This document shows, one piece after another, positions 27,101-37,935 of a DNA stretch of 64,000 nt (positions within the stretch are counted from its first letter, which is position 1; each line of letters begins with the position of its first letter). The translations under genes were made by a program, and so were the position numbers. The stretch comes from Lingula anatina (taxonomy: Eukaryota > Brachiopoda > Lingulata > Lingulida > Lingulidae). The notes under the pieces were generated by a model, which worked only from the letters and a program-made list of their open reading frames with translations, ran no database searches and was not told where the DNA came from. The stretch is from contig NW_019775647.1 of NCBI RefSeq assembly GCF_001039355.2, positions 738,286 to 802,285 of the forward strand. The letters run 5' to 3'.

Positions 27101-30100
27101 TTCCCCTAGCCCTTTTGCGAAATTGTTAAATTTAGTTAAGGGGCTGCGAATTTTAGACAACTGCTGTTCAGCCGACTAAGGTGCCTTTTCAATAAATCTA
27201 AAAGATCGCTTGTTAAACTGTTTGACCTTAAACCTTTGACAATGATTTATTTGTCCAAGTTATTATTAAGCTCATAGGCAAATTACTTAAGTCTATTGGG
27301 ATTTTCCTTTTAGAAACAGTGTCAAGATCCGTGTCACAACCGTTAATTGCTCCTTGACAACAGACGTGTGTTTATTTGCATTGCTGAGCTGATATCGCTC
27401 TCAAAACGACACGGTCTCACTGTCATCGTAGTTTACAAAGTCACGGCAATAACCCTAACAATTAAAAAACACATACAAGTTAAAACCAGTTTTACAGTCT
27501 CACTTCTATAGTGTCTAAATTCTGACTACATGTTAATCATCAGGAGTACACAAATCAATCCCTTGCGCACAAGCCGATGGTTACAGTATCTTTTTGGTTG
27601 AAAAACAGAATATAATATAGTATTTANTTTTTGCTTTTTTCTGACTGAAAAATGAATTCGAGGATTTATAGCATCTTTTAAAAAACTTTTAATTAAATCT
27701 TCAGTGCCACTGTGTTGAATGAGTCATTGTCATGAGTTCTTTATTTGAATTACCCTCATTAAGCAAAGAAATATACATGGCCTATTCTTACTCATACAAC
27801 AACCACTAAAAATGTGATTTGGATCTCCATATATTCGATATCATAATCTGTAAATGAGTTTTACGTACCATAGAGGAGGCTTGATCGTATACATCAGTGT
27901 CTTGTCACTGGCTGCTACCAGGTTTCTCAAGCGGCAAGGCATTCCTTGGGACAAGTTTTTTAAAAGTGTAATCGGGAATAGCATTCCTGGCATCAGAACT
28001 TGTTCAATTTGGTTCCGTTTTGTTGCAGGACCAGTAGACCGATGGTTTGTCTGTAGTGGTCAGATCTGGTGATCTTGATGGCTGCGGTAGCTTCTCAGTC
28101 TTTTGGTTGTGTAGGTGATCTGCGCATACAAGTGGTTTGAGCGGCCTGGCATTTTCAAATTGTAAACAAAATTGATCCTGAGGTGGCCTTTAGCAAGTAG
28201 TAGGCAGGTGGTCTTCAGAATATTCCTGTATTTGACGTGGTCAGATTTCAAACGATGACTACCATTGCTGTTTTGGCACCACTTTAGGAGTGACGCATGC
28301 TTCGTCGTAGGCCTCTTCAAAGTGTCCCTGAGCTCATATTTGACCACTTTGGTGGTACAGATGAAATCTAACCTCAACAGAAAAAGCCAAACGGTTGCAA
28401 TGTTGTGCCAGGACCAGTTAATGGTTCCTTACATATTACATAAATAGGCGACAATGTTGTACTTTCCACAGGTTTAGTAACCTGCTTAAACCACTGTAGC
28501 GTTCGCAAAGGGCCTTGAAAACGCTTTTTTCTGGTGGCAATCTGTCCCTCAGTTTGATGGGAAACGGTTGCCGTTGTTCAGATGTGCAGGTAGAAGCAAA
28601 ACCGTAGGAACAATGGTTCCTGGTTGTAAGTTGTGGTCACCCTGGGCGTGACATCTGCGAAGGTACACCAATCTGGGCATACCTCTGTAACACTGTGTCG
28701 ATGGTTCCTTTACCTTGTGACACAATTATCTGTCTGGCAATTGCACCTTTCTAGCGTAGAGCAACGATTCGCTCACCCATGCAAGCTGGTTGCTTGCATC
28801 AAAATTCCAATCACATGTGAAGGCGTTTCCAAAATATGGATACTTGCTACTAGAACTACCTGAAAGAGTACTACCAAATGAAATAACCACACATTACGTA
28901 ATGCAGGAGTGCTCAAAATCTAGGTGGTCAATTATTTGGTACTGACTCACATTTCTCTATTCACATATCTCAAACCAGAGGGAAGCTATTTTAATAACAA
29001 TTCGTTTAAAGCTGGATGTGCCTTTTAAATTGAAATATTCCATATTAAATGTAAAATCTGTATTTACACTGAGTTTCCAAAATAACTACGTCCCAGATTT
29101 GAAACATTTTCATGAAAACAAAACATTATTGTTTATTTATTCAGATAAAAGAGAGAGTCAAGAATATGATTTTTGGATGTTTTGATAAATCTCATCATTT
29201 TATATTACAAATATTTAATGCAATTTTGACAGTTTAGCCTATAATCTGTAAGATTAATGAATATTTACTGAACTGTAGTGGTGGTTAATTCTAATTGCCG
29301 AAAAAACGGCGGAAAGGGAAAGGAAACCGTTTATAGTAGGCCTATATGATATAACAGTGCCATGAAAAGCCCCAAGTTCCACCACCAAAGTAGCCATTTA
29401 CTGGACACCAGAGGGATACGGAAAAAGGTAGACCTTACATCACATGGAGAAGGACCGTTGAAGCAGAGTTGAAAAAACTGGGAGAAAGCTGGGGAACCAT
29501 TCAACACCTGGCTCGTGACAGAGAGCAGTGGAAGATCTTTGTTGGTGCCTTAGACGACCGAAGGCGTAAAAGGAGATGGAAGTAGTAGTAGTAGCAGAAG
29601 TAATAGTAGTTTAACAAAAAAAATTGTTCGAAACATATAAATAATCAATGCATGTAACAGTGAAGCATTTCTTAGGAAAATGTTTCAAAGTTCAAATGAG
29701 GTAAAACTTTGGGTTTTTACAGAAAATAAACCAATAAAGTTAATTTTTCAGTGAATTTGAACCTAGAATATAATACTAAATGGTACTTTTGTTAAAATTC
29801 GTCTGTATTTTAATGACTTAATAGTTTTTGAAGTATTTATTTTACAGTACGTGAGATCTAAGACTGATAAGATTACTTCAGGTGGGTCTAGTTTGATTTT
29901 TTTTGAAAAAATGGGGGTAAGGAGTAGACGTTGTAGTAGGGAAATTAAGTAAGATTTTATTTTTTTATCTACATATTATGGTAAAATGCTATTTTGGGTG
30001 TACAGTAGGCTTCCCCTAGCCCCTTTTGCGAAATTGTTAAATTTAGTTAAGGGGCTGCGAAATTTAGACAACTGCTGTTCAGCCGACTAAGGTGCCTTTT

Positions 30101-33100
30101 CAATAAATCTAAAAGATCGCTTGTTAAACTGTTTGACCTTAAACCTTTGACAATGATTTATTTGTCCAAGTTATTATTAAGCTCATAGGCAAATTACTTA
30201 AGTCTATTGGGATTTTCCTTTTAGAAACAGTGTCAAGATCCGTGTCACAACCGTTAATTGCTCCTTGACAACAGACGTGTGTTTATTTGCATTGCTGAGC
30301 TGATATCGCTCTCAAAACGACACGGTCTCACTGTCATCGTAGTTTACAAAGTCACGGCAATAACCCTAACAATTAAAAAACACATACAAGTTAAAACCAG
30401 TTTTACAGTCCCACTTCTATAGTGTCTAAATTCTAACTACATGTTAATCATCAGGAGTACACAAATCAATCCCTTGCGCACAAGCCGATGGTTACAGTAT
30501 CTTTTTGGTTGAAAAACAGAATATAATATAGTATTTGTTTATTTATTAAAGTGACGTGTGATATAGATTTACAAATCACCCGGCCTCATGGCCAAAAGTC
30601 ACCGAAGTTTGTACATATATCAGAGACAAAAACAAAAAAATATGATTAAGGTTGAAAGTTATAACTAAGCAAATACTATAATTAATGGTAGACTCAACTC
30701 TTGAGTATAATAAGAAAAAATAAGGACAATGTGATTAATACAGTTTTTCAAACCGATTTGTTCAGTGTAGTTAGATAAGTCGTATTTTACACACAGCTAG
30801 TTCACTGAAAATACATTGTAGAACGTGCACCTTGTCACTACGTGTGCACGTATGTATCTTAATTTGCTTTTTTTCGGTTCCAAACGTTCGCATAGAATAT
30901 AACACAGGAACTGAGCTTACCTGTATTTATTCCCCGAAATTAATGTGCATCGAAAGGTTGAAGATAGTAAATTACCCATACAATCAGATCCTATTACGGC
31001 CTTCAGTATATTAGGTATATAGAGTAGTCACGCCTGGAATATTTTGAACTGTTTGTTAATGGCATATCCCCGCGGGGAGCCTCTTGATTAATACTGTTTA
31101 TTGAAACCACATCGAAGGACCGTCACCCTCTCTGTGCGTGTACATTTACGTCACTACATTGTACTGATAATAGTATACATTTTATTCATTTTTATCATCC
31201 AGGTAATTACCCATGTCGTTCCGTTCGTTTGTGGAAGCGCCATGGAAAATGCAGTAACACTCTACCAACCCGACGTCATCATCTGCCCGTACCTTACAAA
31301 ATACATCCCAGAAAGCATATGGCAGACGACCAAGCGGCCATGTTTGGTTTTTCATCCGGGTATTGCAGGTGACCGCGGACGGAATTCCATTGATTGGGCC
31401 ATACGACAAGACAAGAGGGAATGGGGTGCGACGCTGCTGCAAGCTAGCCCGGTTATGGACGGAGGCGACATCTGGAGTACAGGGACATTTCCGTTAAAAG
31501 CAGACGCCACGAAAACAGGAGTGTACGGTGGGGAAATCAGTGACATGGCCGCCGAGCTGGTCGTTGACGGGCTTACGAGGTATTTCAGTCCAATGAGACT
31601 GCCCTTCATTTCAGTGATCAATTAATAAATGAATCAATTTATTTTAAATATTCTTTGCTGTCTTTGCCATTGGGGTTTTGTAGCTTCTTTTTATTATTTT
31701 CCTTTGTATACTGTTATATAATGCGGCGACACGCTGAGTTTTAATCTCGATTTTCTCCATTCCATCTTATTCCAAATTAAGGTATCGACTTGGAGTGATT
31801 CCAACGCCACTTGATTACAATCGACCAGAAATAAAAGGCTGTCCGTTGCCCCCAATGAAAAAGTCCGACAGGGAGATTGACTGGTCTGCCTCAGCTGAAG
31901 AAATATGCCGAATCATTCGAAGTTCCGACACACATCCAGGCGCCCTTGCAAATATCACATTCCGCGACAACAACACAGAACTAACCGAAACTTATCGGGT
32001 ATACGGTGCCCACATAGAGCAAGACCGTGGTGGAGCTTTGGAACAAAGGTTGAATGCCCACCAACCTGGTTCTGTAATTGGAAAGAAGCAGGGGGCACTT
32101 TTGGTAAAAAGCGGAGACAAGCTGGGAGTTTGGATAACTTGCCTGAAGGTGAGAGTGTTTTATTTTCCAAGCTGTGTTGTGTTTCAATCGTTGCGTCAGA
32201 AGGCATTCGAGAATGCTAGTACAGGTCTGCAGTAATGACACATTCATATTTTACTTGCTAATCCACGGCATTGAATTGCACAAAATTAAAAAATAAACCC
32301 ACCTGTCATCACCAGGTGTCACTCCTAAAAGTCTGCTGACTACCGCTGCACTTTGCAGTAGTTTCTACAATAAGAATGCTTTCGTGGATCTCAGATTAAT
32401 GTTCACTCTGTCTCTTATGGAGAGAGACACTTTTTTGCTTTAAAAATTGGAGGGGGTCGTTTGATTGGAGTTTCTCTTATATCAAACTGGTAACTAGTAG
32501 TTTTTGAATAGATTTGTAATTTGCTTTTAAGGACAAAAAGAAGTTGTCCCTCAAGATTCCAGCAGTGTCTGCAATTTCACCAACTCTGGCCTTGGGAATT
32601 GCGGATTTGAGCAATTTGTCTTCATATAATCAAGTCTGGGTGAGTCATTCCGGACAAGCGTGCTACATTCACTTTGATTTTTACAATGGTGCTATGGACA
32701 GCAACCAGGCAGATCATTTGACAGAGGTCCTTGGTCAAGTTGCCAAGATGAGCCACATCCGAGTTGTTGTGTTGATGGGCGGAGAGCGTTTCTTTTCGAC
32801 AGGTGAGATCTTGATGTATACAGATNTCTAACCCTGGGCCTATCCTTGCTGAGCATGCGCAAGAGTTGGGCATTGTGGACCACGTAATTGGAAAGTAAGT
32901 CAAATTACACGTGATTGGTAACAACAACGCGCATGTGCATTCAATGTGTAGACCCGTTCAGCGGGCCTCTCTTTTCTGCTGCGGTACTCTCTTTTTTTCC
33001 CCCATAAATATAGGATGTATAAAGAACTAAAAGGGACGAAATCAAATATTTTCCAGTCTGTTTTTATATATTTACCAGGCGTGGCAAAACATTTTACTCT

Positions 33101-33697
33101 TATTCTCACCCGTCCCCTTGAACAAAATTCTGAATCCATCAGTTCATATGCGTACCGTCGCTACCATAGTTGGCTGTCCTTTCTAAATGTCTTTTATCAC
33201 AAATGGAATCCAATTAAGTATGATATTACGCATTGTGGTAACAGTATTACATGCACAGTGTGTTCCATGATACGAGGAAAAGTTAAAAAAGTAAATTTCG
33301 AGAATCAATTTTCTAAATGCTTAGTGTGCTTGTATATAAACGTGTACATTGTACAGTACTAACCGGCATATAAAGCACATGCACTGTATACAGGTATATG
33401 TGCGTTGCTCCATGTATTAATTGAAGAAATTTATATTCATTTTCTTTACGCAGAAACAAGATGGACTTTTATGAAAAACTCCCGAACTTCATCAACGAGT
33501 TAGCCACTGACAAAGCTACGGGAGAAATCATCACGGCCAAAATACACACACGTAATGCAGAGTGGTTCCAAATTCTTTCTTTTCACCGGCATAGAGAGCT
33601 TCAGCTGATGTGGCAGTGTTTTAATTCGTCTTTCTTCCACAGGGAGAGAAAAAAGTTTGTATACAAACTTACTGACAAGGAATACGACGAACTGTAG
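24111..33697 (+). CDS. hoxX: HoxX-like protein: formyltransferase plus enoyl-CoA hydratase (incomplete)
   Basis: Exons: 24111-24245, 31203-31579, 31782-32148, 32532-32802, 32827-32894 (left edge unknown), 33454-33697; GT-AG, phases 0, 2, 0, 1, unknown, 2. Exon 1 gives LRVLLVSNSVNSLTNRV, a HoxX-type N terminus. Exon 2 has the formyltransferase core with PDVIICPYL and HPGIAGDRG (about residues 96-104), then WGATLLQA and a DGGDIW segment. Exon 3 is the formyltransferase C-terminal domain. Exon 4 opens the enoyl-CoA hydratase/isomerase domain with HFDFYNGAM and VVVLMGGERFFSTG. Exon 5 has the later ELGIVDHVIG motif; exon 6 ends RKKFVYKL. About 485 residues are present. The middle of the hydratase domain, probably 80-100 residues, is missing at an N (32826). 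In bacteria HoxX makes CO from a formyl donor for [NiFe]-hydrogenase assembly. Animals lack that enzyme, so the role here (CO or formyl-CoA metabolism) is inference. The exon 1-2 junction may lack a microexon. Confidence 0.8.
26414..26572 (+). pseudogene. LINE reverse-transcriptase C-terminal remnant (copy 1)
   Basis: The 53-codon frame encodes GRPYITWRRTVEAELK, then SWGTIQHLARDREQWK and ends before TAG. This matches the conserved C terminus of LINE-type ORF2 proteins. The preceding WTPEGYGKR (26384 onward) is in another frame and hits a stop, so a frameshift separates them. It is a dead fragment. Confidence 0.6.
26867..27133. repeat. Foldback: perfect inverted repeat, 110-bp arms
   Basis: Arms 26867-26976 and 27024-27133 are reverse complements around a 47-bp loop. 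In copy 2 (about 29890-30045) only the right arm exists, and the loop sequence lies there in the opposite orientation. The left arm plus loop of copy 1 is therefore an inverted copy of the adjacent DNA. Confidence 0.9.
27628..30537. repeat. 2.9-kb tandem copy 2 in HoxX intron 1
   Basis: Second copy of 24518-27626; see that entry. It ends at the shared boundary AATATAATATAGTATTT. Confidence 0.8.
29427..29585 (+). pseudogene. LINE reverse-transcriptase C-terminal remnant (copy 2)
   Basis: Duplicate of 26414-26572, with the same frame break upstream. Confidence 0.6.
30538..31202. other. 3' part of HoxX intron 1
   Basis: No gene or repeat recognised. If a microexon of the HoxX-like gene is missing between exons 1 and 2 it could lie here, but I could not identify one. 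Confidence 0.45.
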
Positions 33698-34229
33698 ATG
33701 AAACCACTTAAGCGACCAGGAAATATTTGTTCACTCGTAATCTCGCGAGATTCCACGTGATGTGGGCGGGGACAGTGATTGGGTCAGGGTTGAAAGGCCA
33801 ATATCTTTTAAATAGAACAGTGAAATGATTTAATTGTGATCTACATGTACTCAGTATACAAGAGAGGCAAAGCGTTTAGGTTTGGGTTGGTTATGGTAAC
33901 AGGCACAGTAAGATTTACAAAAAAGGCTAAAATGTCAAGTGGTGACCATTGCCATGCCGACAACAAAAGCTGACAGCGGAAATAATTTCCTTCACTTCAT
34001 TAAATTTGGGAAACTTTTATGTCAAACTTTTTGATTTTTATTTATATATATATATTATATATTGTTAAACGGTGAATCAGTAGCTAATGAAGAAATTTTG
34101 AAAGGAGAGGAAACTATGATAGCACATATATTTGGAGAGGTTTTGCAAACGTTCTTGGTACCAGTATGTACAGTAGGTTTGTGATACTGAAAAATTTTCT
34201 TGCACTAGATTTTTCTTCCTTGCATATGA
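33698..34229. other. Intergenic between the HoxX-like gene and GRL-C
   Basis: Convergent gene ends, with the HoxX-like stop at 33697 and the GRL-C stop at 34516. No coding signal seen. Confidence 0.5.
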
Positions 34230-34395
34230 CAGGGGCGTAACCAATCCTTTTAAAATTGTACGCACAGATTTTGAAAATTCCCAGGTACAATTATATTCCG
34301 TGAAAAATACACTGAATTTATGGAGAATAATATCATGGTTGGCTCAAAAAATTGTACGCACAGTGCATCCGTGCGTATGCCTGGTTACGCCCCTG
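34230..34395. mobile_element. 166-bp hAT-like MITE
   Basis: Ends are CAGGGGCGTAACCAA and CTGGTTACGCCCCTG, an almost perfect inverted pair starting with the CAGGGGCG type common in hAT elements. A clean 8-bp target duplication is not evident. No coding capacity. Confidence 0.65.
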
Positions 34396-34515
34396 TATGA
34401 TATGGCAGTCCTCAAAATATGTCTACCGGTACCTTGTACAGTTCAATAATTGACATGGCTTAAAGCATGTCTGTGTTCATCTTGATGTGTCCATACATTA
34501 TTGCTGCATCTATGT

Positions 34516-35635
34516 TCATGATACCGTAACATTCCCGGCAAAGGGCATTGTGGCATCTGTTGGTTTAAACTGGATCATCAGAAAGAAATATGTCAGGAAC
34601 ATGCCGATTATCTGAAATAAATAGCTGTTTATTTAGATGTTATTTTTTCATGTAAATTATTGCTTCATCTCGCCCTTGTATTGTGAAAAACATCAATAAC
34701 ATTGGCAACATTGACAGTGACGTTAACACCGCACATCTTTTACGATGGGAGGGGGGATGGCAAAGTCTCGGGGTGGGCTATTCTACAACTTAAAGCTTAT
34801 GTATATAATTACTTAAAGCTTATGTTTATAATTACATTAGGGTGTTTTTCTAGAGTCGGTTAAATATCTTCTTGTTACCAAAGCAAAACACAACCAGACT
34901 ATAAACTAAATGGTAAAAATGCATGAAAATAAAATTCTGACTTTCTCAAAATAAAGGCCGTTGTGGTCGTTAACCAACTTTATCATTTTTACCAACTTTA
35001 TGTTTACCTTTACAACGGTTATGAATATTGTATTTATAACAAAACTGTATAAACGTACACCGTTGTCTAAGGCTAAAACTTAATGTTTTGTTAACTTTAA
35101 CGAAGATATGTATTTTATTATACGTATTTTTCGCATATAAAGGACCGGAAGCCTAAAATAATACGGAATATACCACCTCAAATTTGTACTGACCGTCAAA
35201 ATAGTAGGTTTGTCTATGGTAAACATCCCCAATGCACTAAATCCTATAGGATTGACACTTAGCTTGTTCAGGAACATCTGAAACTATATCATTTGCTATC
35301 GTAAAATGGTGTAGTGCTGAACCTGTATTATTTTGTAAAATGAATCTTAGTACAGAAATTGTCAATTAGGAATTGTAGTTTATGAGAGTAAATTTTTCAC
35401 CTCCTAAACTAACATGACAGATAGGTATACCTAAACAAAGCTTTCGGTCACTCCAGGACCTTTCTTTGTGTGTGTGTGTGTGTGTGTTACTATGATCGAG
35501 AGGGACCCATTCACTAATGTCTCAGTAATATAGTGCTGTCCTATATGTGCGGCAATTTGTGTCTCCGCGTATCGGTGCAGGCTCGGGTTGTGGGCAAGGA
35601 TGTGCCTGTAGCCTTAACCCTTCTCTCCGAGACTG

Positions 35636-35687
<52 letters not shown>

Positions 35688-37862
35688 CATTGATTGTCGC
35701 ACTTTACTGAGACATCTGTGAATAGTGCTCATTCGCACAGTAACACAAACAGAGGAAGGAATGCTTTGGCATAGCTATAGTTTCAGTGTCGAAAGAGTTT
35801 AATCTTATAAGTTATCAACAGACTTAACAGATTAATTTCTATCAGAGTGTGAATTACAGCTAGGCTTTTTAATCTGTTCTCACTACCGTGATCGTGTCTA
35901 CGGACACGGTTACTCTTCACCGTGACCAAGCCTACCGCCCACTTTTTGAACAATGGAAGTACATGTATAGCACTAGGAATCAGTTGCATTTTTGCACTAA
36001 TGTAGTTAATTACTTTTAACTGTTATTAACGAATCTTGATTTTCATAATTAACTTTCCCAATTATATTTATAATTGTTCCGTTCTCTTAATCCAAATCCC
36101 AATTTATTCATATTGATTTTTTGTGAAAATTCGAACTTTCGTCACAAACTGGCCTTTCCAAAGAACTGAGACAAGTGCCAGAGCTAGACCAAAACGTGAT
36201 ATCTCAATTAGCTTTCAGCTAACGTTAAAAGCATTGTTAACGTCAATTGATCTAAGTAACCACTTTGCTATGGACTTTCCTGTATTACTAATGGACGTTT
36301 TTTTTTCTTGATGCATTAATCAATTAGACAAAGTAGCATGTTGCAAATACTGTTTTATCAGCACACGGAGAAAATCAATAGGCATCGTCTGTTGATGGTT
36401 TTACCCTTTGTTGGATGTTTGTTACAAGTATCTCATTTTAGAAGAAGGAGGACGACAATGAAATGTAATTAGCGGTTTTCACAGCTATGACGCCAACCGT
36501 ACTCTATAATTAATGCATCCATGACAAATTTCCCATATTTGTTGAACATTTGTTTTATTCTTACCGGAATCAGCTGGTTATCGGGTATGATGTCCAACTG
36601 GGCCTCGTTGAGCTCCAAGAGTGGGGAATGTGCCTAAAAATTATCACAAACACATTTTGTTATGATAAAACGTTTGCTCTACAAATTATATGTACATGTA
36701 GTGAGAGAGAGAGAGAGGGAGAGACAGAGAGGGAGAGAGAAAGAGACGTACTAACCTGATCATTAACTATTGCACCAACTAAAACGATGCCCAGCATTAC
36801 GATGCCCTGTACTGTCCAAGTTATCATGAACATTATGTCCAGGGGTGTACCAGCCACCTCGTCCAAATGATAAATCAACATGTAGCATATCAGGCAACAG
36901 AATACTGTATTAAAAACCAAAGTGTAGGCCACGAAGAAACTGAACATTCCATCGGCAATGTCGACCAATTTACAGAGTCTCAGGTGACGGCGTCGGTGGA
37001 ACTCTACTTGAAAGGGCTCACCGGTCACAAGGCTTTGGTGAACGGCCTCTTTGAATTCATTGTTGAATGCCTTAAGCATGGAGTAAAACAGAATGCAGAA
37101 GAATGTATAAATTGCGTATGTCACAAAAACAGCCAGACTCGTGTAAAAGGCACTAAATGCCACAAATACATTCAGCAGTGTTACCTCGATGCTGGGAACT
37201 GTCAAATCCACGAAATAATGAAAGGGGGAATAGAGAAACGCAGGCAGTAAGGCGTTTGACATCAAGTAAACCACAGATATAAAGTTAAATCCATTATAAA
37301 TAACCACAATTGCGACTGCAATTTTAGTTCGCAGATCGAGCTTTATTGCGTCCATAACGCTAGGCAGATCTATTTCCAACTGGGCGCATTCCTTCCAGAT
37401 CGCTGGCAATTTATACTGACACGCATAGTAACAGAACGTAGCTTGGAAAGCGCAACGCATGTACCAAAAAGTGTACATAATTTTATAGTACAATGCTGGG
37501 TTAGCTACACTCTCATTGCCATCGAACGCAACCAGTCCACGTCCTAGGAAATTTACCCACATATAGGACACAGCAATAACACTGTAAACTTGCAGAAATG
37601 ACACATTCCTTTTACTATGTCCCTTTCCAAGCACCGATATGTCGTGAATTTTGACGCCGCTCTTTTCCTCGTGGTAAAGTCCGAATAGTGTCATAGCAAC
37701 ACGTAACGGCTTAAAACTTCTAAAAACCTTGGAGTTTTCTACAGACAACGCTTCGCCATATTGCCTGCTCGGAACAGTCTCAGAAACACCTCCTTTGGCG
37801 TTTTGTTTCCCAACTATTTCAAATCCATCCAGGTTTGTAATTGTGACTTTAACGTCAGCCAT
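34516..37862 (-). CDS. Gustatory-receptor-like 7-TM protein, GRL-C
   Basis: Exons: 36756-37862, 36565-36633, 35194-35277, 34516-34611 (1107, 69, 84 and 96 nt), phase-0 introns, giving 451 residues. It starts MADVKVTI, directly comparable to GRL-A. It has seven TM segments at equivalent places, the GLVAFDGNES loop, HRRRHLRLCKLVDIADGMFSFF before TM5, and TYFFLMIQF in the last exon. It is distinct from A and B: the second loop lacks two residues (CQYKLPAIW against CHYNDRLPAIW), the TM3 region is divergent, and the tail has Phe where the paralogs have Cys (PFAGN against PCAGN or PCVGN). Intron 1 is only 122 nt, nearly half of it a GA/CT tract. The frame is intact throughout, so it is probably a functional chemoreceptor-like channel. 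The ligand is unknown. Confidence 0.88.
35640..35684. repeat. (GA)n microsatellite in GRL-C intron 2
   Basis: Simple repeat. The Arg/Glu and Ser/Leu open frames over it are not genes. Confidence 0.95.
36702..36747. repeat. GA-rich tract next to the GRL-C exon-1 donor
   Basis: Imperfect (GA)n about 10 nt from the donor, in the same position as in the paralogs. Confidence 0.85.
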
Positions 37863-37911
37863 TTTTCAAACTGTCTGTCAATTTGAATACACAGCTAGGC
37901 TTGAGCAGCTA

Positions 37912-37935
37912 GGCCTGAGCTTCTGTACTTATATA
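37912..37935 (-). promoter_or_regulatory. GRL-C core promoter
   Basis: Minus strand: CATATATAAGTACAGAAGCTCAGG. A TATA box (37929-37935) runs into a diverged form of the GTACAGCAGCTCACG element. The spacing to the ATG at 37862 is a little longer (about 50-70 nt). Confidence 0.55.

Larger units (their letters stand above)
24518..27626. repeat. 3.1-kb tandem copy 1 in HoxX intron 1
   Basis: Nearly identical to 27628-30537. Differences are scattered substitutions, about 80 bp (around 26005-26090) missing from copy 2, and a foldback inverted repeat present only here. The copies meet at a single N (27627). Either a recent tandem duplication or two haplotypes joined in the assembly. Confidence 0.8.
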
